From: Rhyzopertha dominica
Lineage: Eukaryota; Arthropoda; Insecta; Coleoptera; Bostrichidae
NCBI GenBank assembly: GCA_025024175.1
Contig: QCXZ01000041.1
Coordinates: forward strand, 2,909,786-2,973,785
DNA length: 64,000 bases
Direction: 5' to 3'
Below the pieces are notes generated by a model. It was not told where the DNA came from. It was given only the letters and a program-made list of their open reading frames with translations, and did no database searches. Position 1 is the first letter of the stretch. The number at the start of each line of letters is the position of its first letter. The translations under genes and the position numbers were made by a program. This document shows positions 24,120 through 34,757 of the stretch, piece after piece.

Positions 24120-24620
24120 AATTTTGTTTGCGTATATTTGCCCTTCCCTGAAACGAGGTAAATTTCTCAGTTCACCTAACTTTTTCACCGACGCAACCCG
24201 AACCACATTTTACTTCCTCCCAAATTCGCGCTAGTTTGTTTAATTGTGTCGTTCGCAATTTACATTCATCCTATAGTCGACGAAGCATCCGTCGAGACGG
24301 CCGAGGCGGAGCGCCGAGCAGTGCGCTTCTAAAAATAATAAAACGCTGATGAGAAACAATCTGTTGAATGTGCCATTATTTACCGCCTCGGCTCTTGCGG
24401 AGAAAGTAAAATATAAAAGTAAGAGAGAAGAGCGAGAGCAGGGATCCGGATCGATTTTTAATTGCAGCCTTCGCCTTGACTCACTTGTGATTTTCATTAA
24501 CACAGAACTCGTGAAAAATAGGTCAGGGTTGGGAAGGAGTAAACAAACTGTTTTCGAATTTAGACGGGAGGGATTTTCCGCGCTTTGAAGCAAGTTGCGG
24601 AGGCTGTGCCTACGCTTTAA
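24120..24620. promoter_or_regulatory. GC-richer island, candidate conserved noncoding element
   Basis: A non-repetitive CpG-containing block. Long open frames lie on both strands (24240-24593 minus, 117 codons; 24349-24588 plus, 79 codons), but neither has a recognisable motif, and such mirrored openness is common in GC-rich noncoding DNA. Candidate regulatory element by inference. Confidence 0.3.
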
Positions 24621-24901
24621 TAGATAACATTTTCATTGATGCTCCGTAAACACAATTAATGACGTAGAAAGAGGTAGCATTTTATTAATAAATCCAAATG
24701 CGCGAGTTATCCATGAAGATTCCACTTTTTGGTGTGTTTATTCGAAGTTGCAAACCAAGATAGGATCATAAGAATTGATAACATAAATTGAAGTACCTGA
24801 ATAGGAAATACTGTCTTTTTATAATTAGGTAGTGATCCCGGTAATACTTTCTAAAGACTGGCGCTGTTTGTCACATTTGTGTTTCGTGCAAACATTGAAA
24901 C
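24621..24901. other. spacer, nothing recognised
   Basis: Unrecognised AT-rich sequence up to the PLE target-site duplication. Confidence 0.3.
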
Positions 24902-24914
24902 AAGAATACTTATA
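24902..24914 (+). repeat. target-site duplication, left (PLE copy 1)
   Basis: AAGAATACTTATA, identical to 26533-26545 on the other side of the element. Confidence 0.8.
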
Positions 24915-24946
24915 AGATAATATATTCTCGGAAAGATCGCTGTCTC

Positions 24947-25660
24947 TTGAAAACACTGACAAAAAATTATATTATATGTGTCTCAGATGCTGCTATAAAT
25001 ATTTTAGCGAAGGGGATGAACTTTGCTGTAACGCCACGGACCATTCCAATAGTGGAGATAATGTCATCTGTGGAATCTTGTATAAGACTGCTTCCGAAAG
25101 ATCAAGCTGATACAGATAATACAGATAAGTCCATTATAGTTACTAGAGCACATGAAGGTTCAGTCACAGTAATTTTAGATAGAACAGATTATGAGAATAA
25201 AGTTAGGGAGCTGTTAGATGAGCAAAACATATCAAAAATTATCCCGAGACCCTACATCAAAAATTTCCAAAATTACTAATGATCTTAACAAAAGTTCAAA
25301 TCTTTCGAATCAAGAGAAGTCTCTTTTAACTGTTTCCGATTGCAAGATACCTAGATTGTATGGTTTGCCCAAAATCCACAAAACTAATGTCCCGTTAAAA
25401 ACCATACGATTGGCAGTCCTTGTTACAAATTAGCAAGATTCTGTGCTAACTATTTAAAACCTTATGTAGGAAAAACCAGTAGTTTTATCAAAAAATTTTC
25501 AGACTTTATTGATATTATAGAAGGTTTAAGTATCTCAGAAGGTGATATTTTGGTTAGTTTTGACGTGGTTTCTTTATTTACGAAAGTACCCATTCCTGAA
25601 ACGATAGATATCATCAAATCCAAGCTTAAGTTCTGTACAAAAAGAAATATATCATCTTAA
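24947..25660 (+). pseudogene. PLE reverse transcriptase, N-terminal part and motif A only
   Basis: The reading frame starts inside the inverted repeat. It shows NFAVTPRTIP, TDKSIIVTRA with VTVILDRTDYENKVRELLD, then after frameshifts KIPRLYGLPKIHK, the usual PLE series before the palm. Motif A is present as ILVSFDVVSLFTKVP (about 25548-25595). Directly after IDIIKSKL the sequence jumps to the region that precedes the endonuclease. The segment carrying motif B (GSPLSP) and the YVDD catalytic box has been deleted. Copy 2 keeps those motifs but lacks motif A. Confidence 0.8.
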
Positions 25661-25670
25661 ATCAGCGCTA

Positions 25671-26222
25671 GTGAGGAATGGTTATAGTAGTAAGAATATT
25701 TGGTCAGCTTTTAATAAAAGTGCTCATCCAAATCAAGTAAATTCTCAGCCACGACAAAGCAAATTGAAGTTGAGTTTGCCTTATGTGCAAGGCCTTTCGG
25801 AAAAATTAAAGAGGATGCTTAGAAAACACGATATTTTAGTTGTTGATAGTACATATAATAATTTAGATAAAATTTTAAATTCTACTAAAGACAAAGTACA
25901 TTTAGAGAGTGAAGGGGTTCACAAAATTACTTGTTCTTGCGGCAAGTGTTACATAGGTCAAACTAAAAGAAAAGTAGGTACGCGTTTGAAAGAACACATA
26001 CGTGCTACTAGGTTGCAACATATAGATAAATCTTCCGTAGCTGAACACTCATATTTGACTAAACACATGATTGACATTGATAAAACAAAAATTTTACATA
26101 GAGAGAAATACTATTGCAAACGTCTAATAAAAGAAGCTATAGAAATTTGTGGAAATACTAATAATTTTAATAGGGATTGTGGAAATTACGAGTTAGGTGA
26201 CATTTGGAAGGCTATTTTGTAA
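25671..26222 (+). CDS. PLE GIY-YIG endonuclease domain, open frame
   Basis: A 183-codon uninterrupted frame holds the C-terminal part of a PLE polyprotein. After the linker (LSLPYVQGLSEKLKRMLRKH) comes the GIY-YIG nuclease, here VHKITCSCGKCYIGQTKRKV. It has the CxCxxC-like cysteine cluster common in PLEs, the YIG, and the conserved Arg in TRLKEH. It continues to LGDIWKAIL and a normal stop. Such nucleases nick target DNA for target-primed reverse transcription. With the RT core deleted upstream it cannot act as a complete retroelement protein. The start is a chance ATG inside the original ORF. Confidence 0.85.
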   Translation: MRNGYSSKNIWSAFNKSAHPNQVNSQPRQSKLKLSLPYVQGLSEKLKRMLRKHDILVVDSTYNNLDKILNSTKDKVHLESEGVHKITCSCGKCYIGQTKRKVGTRLKEHIRATRLQHIDKSSVAEHSYLTKHMIDIDKTKILHREKYYCKRLIKEAIEICGNTNNFNRDCGNYELGDIWKAIL

Positions 26223-26394
26223 TTATCTTTTATGTAGTACTTCGTATATATCTAGTGGTAGGTAGTTCCTTTTTCGTCGTTAGGTTCTTTTCTATCAGGT
26301 TGGCACTTTGTTTCTATGACATCTCGCTTCCTTGGTGATTTGTTTATTTACTTTCAGAAAATTGTTTGAACTTGTGTCAGGCAAATTTTGAGGT

Positions 26395-26440
26395 TCTTTG
26401 TCTTTGACAAAGATTACAGGTGTAATCGAAACGTCAGATT
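26395..26440 (+). ncRNA. degenerate hammerhead-like motif in the PLE terminal repeat
   Basis: A 7-bp hairpin (26412-26418 with 26421-26427) is followed by GAAA (26428-26431) and ACGTC, the layout of the right half of hammerhead ribozymes known from PLE terminal repeats. The left box reads TTGACAA (26404-26410) instead of CTGANGA, so two conserved positions are wrong. ACGT gives a very short palindromic stem III and C (26435) the cleavage position. Probably inactive. Copy 2 lacks the stem II hairpin. Confidence 0.4.
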
Positions 26441-26532
26441 TATAATTTTTTGTCAGTGTTTTCAAGAGACAGCGATCTTTCCGAGAATATATTATCTTAT
26501 ATTATGGACGCTGAAAGCATTCACCCTCGTAT

Positions 26533-26545
26533 AAGAATACTTATA
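26533..26545 (+). repeat. target-site duplication, right (PLE copy 1)
   Basis: Identical to 24902-24914. Confidence 0.8.
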
Positions 26546-27565
26546 TACAATTGACCCNTNATACATGTCCCAGAACTGTTTCTAAATTAACAATGAGTTT
26601 TTAGAACAACAGCTATAGGAAACAGTTTCTCCCTCTCTCTGGCAAACTTATTTATGGGTCGATTATAAACAGATTTCAAAAATAAAAACCAATATTTCCG
26701 GTGTGTGTCTCTTTTCCGGTTGTTGGTTTTTACTTTGTGAGTGCAGGTCCATTAAGCAACTGCTCTATTTGTCTTTGAAGATATTATTTACCTTTAGTCT
26801 CATTTACTTCCATTTTTGCGACTTCGGCAGCATTTTCTATATGCGCTTTTAGATTCCATATAGGTCACTTTTACATTTCTCTGCTGAAGTTTTCCCAGCG
26901 TCCTTTTATTATTTCTCGTATTCCATTATTTACTGATCTAAGTATATTTTATGTAGCTCGTGAGGGACTTGTTAGCTTTATATGTAAAATGAGCTTCTTT
27001 TTTTTCTTGGGTTAGTGCTTTAACCTATGGTGTGAAGCAAGGCTTTTCTTTACCCTGACGTATGCTTAATTTGATTATTATTTTTCCCAGAGCTTATTCG
27101 GCCGCTTGAAGTATTTCTCCTCCATGTTTTATTCACCGTATAATAATAATAATGTTTGTTTTCACATAGTTTCGTTACAAAAGTATATCTGGTTCTTATG
27201 TGTAGAGTGTGAAAAAAGAATGCCCTCAGATTTATGTAAGCATACCTTATCTGCTCTTCCGGACATCCTTGCACAGTAGATTAATTAGTTAACAATCACT
27301 ACGTGCTGTTACATTATAATTGGATCAAGATACTTGCACATAACTTGGACTATTGGGAAACAACAGAAAAGATATGTATTTTAGTAATTCTAACATAAAA
27401 TAAACAACATAAGGGTGTTAATATGGTGAGAATAAAGATGCCACTCTTCAAAAAAGTGATGTAACCAGGTGTTAGTAGAGCCAATGGTACATTGAACATA
27501 AAATTTTAGATGAAAAAACAAACTAGCGATAAATTATACGAGGTGAGTTAGAGATACGTAATTAT
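26546..27565. other. spacer, nothing recognised
   Basis: Two ambiguous bases lie near 26558-26560. The 74-codon minus frame at 27050-27274 has no motif. Confidence 0.35.
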
Positions 27566-27765
27566 TTTGAGATAATCCACTGCATGATTTGCTTTTTAAA
27601 CTGTGAAATAGACAATTGTTTAAGTTTAGCAGGAATATTTTTATAAACTTTAGATGCATAGTATGAGAACGATCGCTTGAACAATGATGTAGAGTGTATA
27701 GGAGGATATATATGGCCCTAGTTCTTATACTGACATTATGAACGTCCGTTCTGAATGTTATCTTC

Positions 27766-28164
27766 TTATGTAAAAATATGGTGGTGGCGAAATCTACTCT
27801 CTATGTCCAACCAGTCAGCTTCTCTAAGCTTGCTGGAGACACTCTGCCTTCTACGAATACCAAAGCAGAGTCGAAGACATGTGTTCTGTATTCCCTGTAT
27901 TCGTCTTTTAGAAGTACTGTCAATGCAGCTGCCATACACCGTATCACAGTAATTGAACTTGGACAACACCAGGGATTCACATAGTTTAATCTTTGTGCGC
28001 CTGTTTAACATATGAAGGTTATTATAAACTGATTTTAAGCTACAAAATGCTCCTTGAATGCATCTAAACCGTAGATCACTGTCTACAATCAATCCGAGGT
28101 TCCGCGCGAATGTTCTACAGGGTATCCTTTCATTGCCAATCCGTATATTTACAGAATTTAACAA
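27766..28164 (-). pseudogene. C-terminal region of the non-LTR element
   Basis: A 132-codon frame with LGLIVDSDLRF (the LGxxxDxxLxF block), then SKFNYCDTVYGSCIDSTSKRRIQGIQNTCLRLCFG, a thumb-side signature of jockey/CR1-type elements. A frameshift near 27760 leads on to the last conserved block before the stop near 27570. Confidence 0.75.
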
Positions 28165-28400
28165 ATTCTCTCTCTCTTCAATGGGTTAATTTTTAGATTG
28201 TGTTTTTCAGAGAATTTCATTAGTTTATTTAGTTCTTCATCGATTGTTTCATTTGCTTGTGAAATGTCTTCAGGAAAATACGATAAATAAATTTGAGTGT
28301 CGTTTGCGTAACAGGAGACGAAAACTTTACACATTTCAAATGTGTATAAGGTGAACAGAAGTGGTCCCAGAATTGACCCCTGTGGCACACCACCATACAC
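28158..28400 (-). pseudogene. RT motifs B and C, active site mutated (YAND)
   Basis: The frame starts with [16 protein letters not shown] (motif B) and reaches YANDTQIY, where active elements have YADDTQIY. The second catalytic Asp is Asn, so polymerase activity is lost. [16 protein letters not shown] follows. The related copy at 40087-40407 keeps YADD. Confidence 0.8.
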
Positions 28401-28445
28401 ACTTACTGGTTCAGAGGAAACTCCATTCGAGAGCAGTACTGTTTG

Positions 28446-28691
28446 CTATCGGTTAGTGAGGTAGCTCTTAAACAAGGTTAATGCATTTGGATCAAAACCT
28501 ATATATGTTAGAATTGATAGTAAAATGTCATAGTTGATTGTGTCGAGCGCCTTTGAAAAATCCAATAAAACGAGTATGGTTAGTTTGCTTTTATCTGCTG
28601 TAGTAAGTATATCATCTACTATGTGTGAGAGGGCAGTACTACAGCTGTACGATGGACCAAAAGCTGATTGCAGCTGCGGGGGACATTGCAC
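28446..28691 (-). pseudogene. RT motif A region of the non-LTR element
   Basis: The frame includes QSAFGPSYSCSTALSHIVDD followed by LTILVLLDFSKALDTINYDI, that is motif A with the catalytic Asp of LDFSKA intact, and ends near KSYLTNR. It continues the element from 28697-28999 after a frameshift. Confidence 0.75.
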
Positions 28692-28696
28692 TTGTC

Positions 28697-28999
28697 TCAG
28701 TAGTCACGAATTTGCAAGTCCATAACTTTCTCTAAAACTTTTGATAAGATTGGTAGAATAGGTCGCAAGTCTTTAAATGATAGGGGTTTGTCAACTTTGG
28801 AAATGGGATGCATTATAGACCTCTTCCAAATGTTGGGAAATTTGGCGTTTAAGAGGCAGTAATTAATAATATGAGTTATGAAAGGTGCAATCGTGGGAAG
28901 GCAAAGTCTTTGACATGACTCTCGTGTATTGAATTTACTTGAAACTTTTGTAATGGACAAACGCTTGTTAATAGCCTTGACAACGCAAATAAAAATCAC
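28697..28999 (-). pseudogene. RT finger domain of the non-LTR element
   Basis: A 100-codon open frame contains ITHIINYCLLNAKFPNIWK, then a series like KPLSFKDLRPILPILSKVLEK. This matches the conserved N-xx-xPISLLPxxSKxxEK block of non-LTR RTs. The frame ends before motif A and the next piece is in another frame. Confidence 0.7.
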
Positions 29000-29059
29000 A
29001 GATAAACATGGGGGAGCCAGTAGACATCAGAAAATCGAGCATATGCTTCGTATATACCA

Positions 29060-29720
29060 CGGCTTGAACTTTGAATGTAAAAAACGTCTCCCGCACACAT
29101 CGGCGTCTCGACCACGACGCCGTGTTCCCAAGTCATCTCGGGGGCGTTTCGCTTCCGGTCACTGCCATTTGTTGCCCGCTACCTAATGGGATCAATCTAA
29201 TTCACCCTCGGCTTACCGACGACGTGGGAGTTTGAACTTTATTCCCGGCTGGCAGAGGATCCTCCACGTCGCAGCAGCGTCTTCCTGGGGTGCCCTTAAA
29301 AGATTTCAGCAGGGGGTGGCGAACTGAAAGGTAAACATCGACGTAGCATTACGGCAAATCGAATTTCCCCGAGAAGGAAATGAAAAACATCACCAGCATG
29401 AGTCACCCCGTCGCTGGGGGAACGTATGCAACTTTTTTTCCCTGCCCAGTAATTTGGCTAATATGGGAGAGCCGTCGTCAGGAACACGTAAAAAACGGAA
29501 AAGAGAATGAGCGGTTAAGAGCGGCGTCACAAGCTTGTAAAGAGAGGCCAATTTTAATTTTATTGCTGGGACTAAGGAGCCGGAATAATTATAATATTAG
29601 GACTTTATATTCTCGTTTTCCTAGCACATTCTTTGCATGTCAAAAGGGGTGGCGCGCCTTTTAGGACGCATTAATGGCATAACCACCCTGCCAGGGATAA
29701 TAAAATGCGCTTGAAATTAA
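29060..29720. promoter_or_regulatory. GC-rich island, candidate conserved noncoding element
   Basis: About 650 bp of non-repetitive CpG-rich sequence between an RT remnant and a PLE. Frames at 28929-29186 and 29380-29664 have no recognisable motifs. It includes AATCTAATT and GGCTAATATG type sites. Candidate host regulatory element by inference. Confidence 0.35.
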
Positions 29721-29994
29721 ATGCTAAACCCACTGTTTTCCTTGCACTGTGCTTAATTAGTCCTGTTTTGTACTGTTCCTGCTGTAAATCGTAACTTTAG
29801 AACAGAAATGTTTCGCTGTAGTAATTATACAACGGTGTGGTTTACGCTGAAAGCAGTCGCGTCAAACAAACGGTTTTTGCAAAGAGACTGAAAAATGGTA
29901 TAAATTTTCTCAATCTACTAAAGCAGGCAAGCAAAAAACCGTAGTAGTTATCATCTAATCCCCCTCATTCGCGAAAATAATGGAAAAGATAACC
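29721..29994. other. spacer, nothing recognised
   Basis: Unrecognised sequence up to the target-site duplication of PLE copy 2. Confidence 0.3.
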
Positions 29995-30007
29995 AAAATA
30001 AGAGTTA
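29995..30007 (+). repeat. target-site duplication, left (PLE copy 2)
   Basis: AAAATAAGAGTTA, matching 31811-31823 with one mismatch. Confidence 0.7.
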
Positions 30008-30361
30008 GATAATATATTTTCGGAAAAATCGCTGTCCCTTGAAAACACTGACAAAAAATTATAAGTCTGACGTTTCGATTACAAAGACGAAGAACCTCAA
30101 AATTTGCCTGACACAAGTTCAAACAAATTTTTGAAAGTAAATAAACAATTCACCAGGGAAGCGAGACGTCATAGAAACAACGTGCCAACCTGATAGAAAA
30201 GAACCTACCGACGAAAAAGGAACTACCTACCTACTAGATATACACGAACTACTTGATAAAGGATAACTACAAAGTAGCCTTCCAAATGTCACCTAACTCA
30301 TAATTTCCACAATCCCTATTAAAATTATTAGTATTTCTACAAATTTCTATAGCCTCTTTTA

Positions 30362-30724
30362 TTAGACGTTTGTGGCAATATTTTTTCTATGTAAAATTTT
30401 TGTTTTATCAAAGTCAATCATGTGTTTAGTCAAATATGAGTGTTCAGCTACGGAAGATTTATCTATCTGTTGCAGCCTAGTAGCACGTATGTGTTCTTTC
30501 AAACGCGTACCTACTTTTCTTTTAGTTTGACCTATGTAACACTTCCCGCAAGAACAAGTAATTTTGTAAACACCTTCACTCTCTAAATTTACTTTGTCTT
30601 TAGTAGAATTTAAAATTTTATCTAAATTATTATATGTACTATCAACAACTAAAATATCGTGTTTTCTAAGCATCCTCTTTAATTTTTCCGAAAGGCCTTG
30701 TACATAAGGCAAACTCAACTTCAA
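30362..30724 (-). pseudogene. PLE GIY-YIG endonuclease (copy 2), 3' end shifted
   Basis: The frame matches copy 1 almost residue for residue through YKITCSCGKCYIGQTKRKVG and RLKEHIRATR to KTILHR-like sequence. A frameshift in the segment HREKYYCKRL of copy 1 then ends it early. The remaining C-terminus can be followed in another frame to about 30280. Confidence 0.85.
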
Positions 30725-30816
30725 GTTATTTTGTCCTGGCTGAGAATTTACTTGATTTGGATGAGCACTTTTATTAAAAACTTACCAAATATTCTTATTG
30801 CTATAACCATTTCTCA

Positions 30817-31242
30817 CTAGCGCTGATTTAAGATGATATATTTCTTTTTGTAAAGAACTTTCGTCTGATATAAGGTCCTTATAAGACTATTCTTTTGAGA
30901 GGGAGGGTGGTGAGATGTGGCATGTAAATATCTGTCTGTGTGTGTTGGTTTTCTGTAAACCTTGTGTCCTAACTGTCCAGTGTTAGTTCTGTGAATTTTG
31001 ACATCCAAGAAAGGTAAACTACCATTGCTTTCTAATTCCATAGTAAATTTTATGACGGGATTTTGACTGTTCAAATGATCTACAAACCTACCCAACTCTT
31101 CTATACCATGGGGCCAAATAACAAAAGTGTCATCTACGTACCTATACCAACATTTTGGTTTAAACTGAAAACTGTTTGTCGCTACCTGTTCAAAATTTTC
31201 CATAAACAAATTGGCTACTACAGGACTTAGAGGAGAACCCAT
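30817..31242 (-). pseudogene. PLE RT palm with YVDD (copy 2)
   Basis: A 141-codon frame starts with MGSPLSPVVANLFMENFE (motif B) and holds the catalytic box WYRYVDDTFVIWPHG, then LPFLDVKIHR, where PLEs have their conserved FLDxxI, and GHKVYRKPTHTDRYLHATSH. All visible palm residues of this half look intact. A frameshift separates it from the endonuclease frame. Confidence 0.85.
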
Positions 31243-31340
31243 TGCACAACCTGATTTTTGTTCATAAAAATTATCGTTCCATAAGAAATAAGTTGATTAT
31301 AAACAGTGCTCTGGTTTTTCCTACATAAGGTTTTAAATAG

Positions 31341-31700
31341 TTAGCACAGAATCTTTGCTAATTTGTAACAAGGACTGCCAATCGTATTGACTATGGGTCT
31401 TAACGGGACATTGGTTTTGTGAATTTTGGGCAACCCATACAATTTAAGTACCTTGCAATCGGAAACAGTTAAAAGAGACTTCTCTTCATTCGAAAGATTT
31501 GAACTTTTGATAAGATCATTAGTAATTTTGGAAATTTTTGATGTAGGATCTCGGGATAATTTTTGATATGTTTCCTCATCTAACAACTCTCTAACTTTAT
31601 TCTCATAATCTGGTCTATCTAAAATTACTGTGACTGATACTTTATCTGCTCTAGTAACTATAATGGACTTATCTGTATTCAAATCCTTAAGAGCCTTCAT
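31341..31700 (-). pseudogene. PLE RT N-terminal part (copy 2)
   Basis: The frame reads NTDKSIIVTRADKVSVTVIL, ENKVRELLDEETYQKLSRDP, LYGLPKIHKTNVPLRPIV and SPCYKLAKILC. These are the conserved blocks before the palm. Soon after, the sequence jumps from the LKPYVGK region straight to STVYNQLISYGT, deleting motif A. The start lies directly next to the inverted terminal repeat, so the N-terminal domain is missing too. Confidence 0.8.
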
Positions 31701-31810
31701 TTCGAAACGTCAGACTTATAATTTTTTGTCAGTGTTTTCAAGAGACAGCGATCTTTTCGAAAATATATTATCTTATATTATGGACACTGAAAGCATTCAC
31801 CCACGTATAC

Positions 31811-31823
31811 AAAATGAGAGTTA
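31811..31823 (+). repeat. target-site duplication, right (PLE copy 2)
   Basis: AAAATGAGAGTTA, partner of 29995-30007 with one mismatch. Confidence 0.7.
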
Positions 31824-33036
31824 TTTTCAGCGGCGTTTTTTGGCAAAGACCAATATGGTTTACAAACTAACAGGAGCCACAATTCATTTTACTACAAGTA
31901 ATATCACGTAAAATCTACGAAAGCAAGTGTGTAGTATATATATCCCTGGATATAGTTTACTTCAAAGTTATATAAATTACTAGTCAGGGTAGTACAGCAT
32001 TAGGGCTGACTATGCCCTACATTGGGGTGCATTTCAAATAGTCCACATTCTTAAGCATTATTTTACAGGTAGTACATCAATATTTATAAAATAATTTCTG
32101 TGTGCTGACTGAAAAACAGGAACTCTGTATTCGTTTTTGTGGTAACACTTTCTACTTCTTCTACTTGACGCCAGATTATTTATCGCATATTATTATATTT
32201 TAAGGATTACAGAAACAAGTTAATAAAAGACACTTAACAGGCTTCATATCTCTTCAAATTTCATAGATGCAGAATCTCGATGTTTGTGAATCTAGTATTT
32301 TTTTCACACGTGTCATTTAATAACAGAACAAGCAGATTGTGTTTAAAAAGGGTAAAATTTCGCTCTAAGAAATGACTGTCCTAACTATAACAAAAAAGTA
32401 CTCACATACACTTTTCAAATCTTATTCTGGCATTGCGATCACAGTTTTTGTAGTTCTTTATTTAAAGATATAGTTTTTTAACTTATTTTTTTATTAGGTA
32501 AATGAAATAACCTGCCCCTTTAAAATTGCATTATGCCACCCTAAAATGAAAGCTGGCTACGTAGCTGGCCCAAACCAAACGATATTTTACAAAGGTTGTA
32601 AGTACAATGTGGCTTTGACAGATAATGTTTTCAATTGAAACGAGTGTTAAATAAGAATTCAATGTCAATTTACAAATTCTTGTAAAAGGAACCATGCATA
32701 ATATTAAAATTGCATGTACATAAACCTACAGTTAAGGAAAGCAAGATTTACGCTTTACAAGTAAAAATTATGCCTTAATAAAATATTTCTCATGAGGATT
32801 CGAAACTGTTTTTTTGGCATATCGATCTAGGTTTTTTGAAATGAGGTGTAAACGCAAATATATATGCTTTTACATGTTATACTATTAAGAGTTATTCAAT
32901 TTACTACTGAAAAAATCACAGAACAAATATGAAGCTGAATACATTAAGATTTGGTGAGATAGGAAAAAGTTTAATAAACTGAGAATTATTATTGGCTTAT
33001 TTTGCCAGTATTACAGAGATATAAAACGTCTATCAT
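31824..33036. other. AT-rich spacer, nothing recognised
   Basis: No ORF, element or repeat boundary was recognised. Confidence 0.35.
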
Positions 33037-33487
33037 ATGGCTGAAATACACAATGATAAAGGCTGCGCATTTCACAAAACATTAACATTAATATGTGTAC
33101 AAAGAAATCATGGAATGGTTGCGAGAGAAATATATTTCATTTTCACTCGAGTTGTACGTTTCAAAACATACGTCATCGACAAGTTGCCACGATGTTCTCT
33201 GACTACCACTTGGGCTGCAATGAAGCACTTTGTTGTAAACAGAAACATAGACTTCAACTTGTGCAAGATCGAATCGCTATGTGACGAATTTGTCAATACA
33301 CTTGTTGCACAAGATTGGGAATCATACTACCAACATGCCAAAGCAGCTGAAGAATTTTTTTGCTGCTAAGGAACCATTACTGGAGTCTATGTGACAGTAT
33401 AATAATCAGTTTGCAAGCCGATAGTGAAAGTGAAAATGATTTTGATGCGACTGCTTCGGACAGTTCCAATATTAAACATTTCTTGTA
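33037..33487 (+). pseudogene. Tc1/mariner (IS630-type) transposase C-terminus
   Basis: The second half of the frame 33037-33369 reads WAAMKHFVVNRN, NLCKIESLCDEF and DWESYYQHAKAAEEFF. This matches the region after NPIELxW in IS630-type insect transposases. After a frameshift the acidic tail (ADSESENDFDATASDSS) follows, ending at a stop near 33487. The NPIE block is not visible, so the last catalytic residue is lost or scrambled. It differs from the copies at 4 kb and 52.7 kb. Confidence 0.6.
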
Positions 33488-33889
33488 GCTGACATAGTAT
33501 AGATCATGAGTGTGTGTATGTATATATCTATACATATTGTTTTAAGACAGTCTACTAATAAACGTGTTAGGGTCTTAGAAATCCACTAGGAACTATAACA
33601 TTTTTTGACGTTTTTGTACTACAGGTTAAAATGATCATAAAGTCAAGATTATTTCTCATTCCATGAACTACTGCTTGACGCAGTTACACTTCTAAAAGCC
33701 AACAACTTAGCAAAGAACTAAATGCACATGATAAATAGCTATGAATATGCATGTAGGCATAAACCGTCGAGGCTGCGGTTGGATTTCGTACTCCAGAGGA
33801 TACCGTAGAGGCCGTCCTACATTTAGTTGTGCCACGCCAAGGACTTAATACACCGACTAAGTTTACCTTGATCTGCACTTCCAAGGGGA
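33488..33889. other. spacer, nothing recognised
   Basis: No recognisable feature. Confidence 0.3.
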
Positions 33890-34230
33890 ATACACATTAG
33901 ACAAGTCTCGGAAATTTTTTCAAGTCTTCAACGCCATCGGCGCGGGGGGATCTCCGTTCCCCCGCAGAATTTCAAAGTTACTTATGAGGAGAGCACTCCG
34001 GTGCTCAATATCTGCGAATGTTTATAAATGATTGATAGTCTCGTCGAGTCCCTGGGCGGCAGCGCTGCGGAATTAAATATTGACGTGGTCCCGAATTTAA
34101 CACGCCTGGAGTGCCTCCCCATAATTTTCCGAACAAAATAAATGGTTTTTTGCAAATTTTGGACGCTCGAAAACCGGCTCGTTTATTAACATCAGGGCTA
34201 AACAAATAACTAATTTCAACTGGCGTTTAG
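33890..34230. promoter_or_regulatory. GC-richer island, candidate conserved noncoding element
   Basis: Non-repetitive block with AATGATTGATAG and AATTAAAT sites near 34025-34080 (homeodomain/PBC-like) and several CpGs. No coding signature. Regulatory role is inference only. Confidence 0.3.
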
Positions 34231-34757
34231 AACGTATCGGGTCATTTAGTTCAACACTGTAATTTAGCATTTTTTAATATCTGCTTGAAAGTAATAGTGT
34301 AAAAAACAATTCATATAAATTTGGTTATTTTTTTACTGTAGGTAATTCGCTTTACTAAGCTTTATTATAGAGAAATTGATAGATTGCGGAAAGGCTAATG
34401 AAAGTTCTCCAAGTGGACAAGACAAAAACATACAAAAATACATACAAAGAGATCGCAATACCCATAGATTCTTGTGAATTATTTTATTTTCAATTACCTG
34501 AATCTTATCTTCTGTCTAATACATACCTGTTTCATCAAATTTGTGACCCAGATATTTAACCGATTCTCGTTTTTGCTTGCATACATTCTCTGTTGTTCAA
34601 TTTCGTAATCAAAATGTCAACCAGGAAGAAAACACTTTAGGAATATGAATTAACTGTTCAATCATCTTATGAAATATGCAAGGACCAGTAGTTATAGTGT
34701 TATATGTGATGAAAACGAACAATTTTTTTAGTGTAGATATAGTTACTACTTAGTTAC
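34231..34757. other. spacer, nothing recognised
   Basis: No recognisable feature. Confidence 0.3.

Larger units (their letters stand above)
24915..26532 (+). mobile_element. Penelope-like element, copy 1 (internally deleted)
   Basis: A PLE bounded by identical 13-bp duplications. The first ~55 bp are the inverse of sequence near the 3' end (about 26440-26503), so an inverted partial terminal repeat sits at the 5' side, a known PLE arrangement. The 3' end continues into a tail (ATGGACGCTGAAAGCATTCA) that also occurs at the end of copy 2 and at the start of copy 3. The coding region runs on the plus strand but lacks the central RT. Copy 2 lies 3.5 kb away in the opposite coding direction. Confidence 0.85.
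27566..29000 (-). mobile_element. non-LTR retrotransposon (jockey/CR1-like), 5'-truncated
   Basis: About 1.4 kb of a non-LTR pol gene on the minus strand, from the finger region (FPNIWKRS, PLSFKDLRPI, near 28750-28850) through the palm to the C-terminus (SLFKRSFSYYASKVYKNIP, near 27620-27680; stop near 27570). The same family is present at 39700-40790 and probably 38600-39370. No endonuclease and no ORF1 are visible, which fits 5' truncation during insertion. Confidence 0.8.
30008..31810 (-). mobile_element. Penelope-like element, copy 2 (internally deleted)
   Basis: Same family as copy 1, but coding on the minus strand. The 3' terminal sequence (30008-30075 on the left) and its inverse (about 31703-31776 on the right) flank the coding region, so the 5' side carries an inverted terminal repeat followed outward by the GAAAGCATTCACCC tail. 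A 13-bp duplication with one mismatch surrounds it. The coding region lost motif A of the RT but keeps motif B, YVDD and GIY-YIG. Confidence 0.85.

Noticed and set aside
24240..24593. 117-codon minus frame in a GC-rich island
   Set aside because: The opposite strand is equally open and no motif is present; more likely noncoding.
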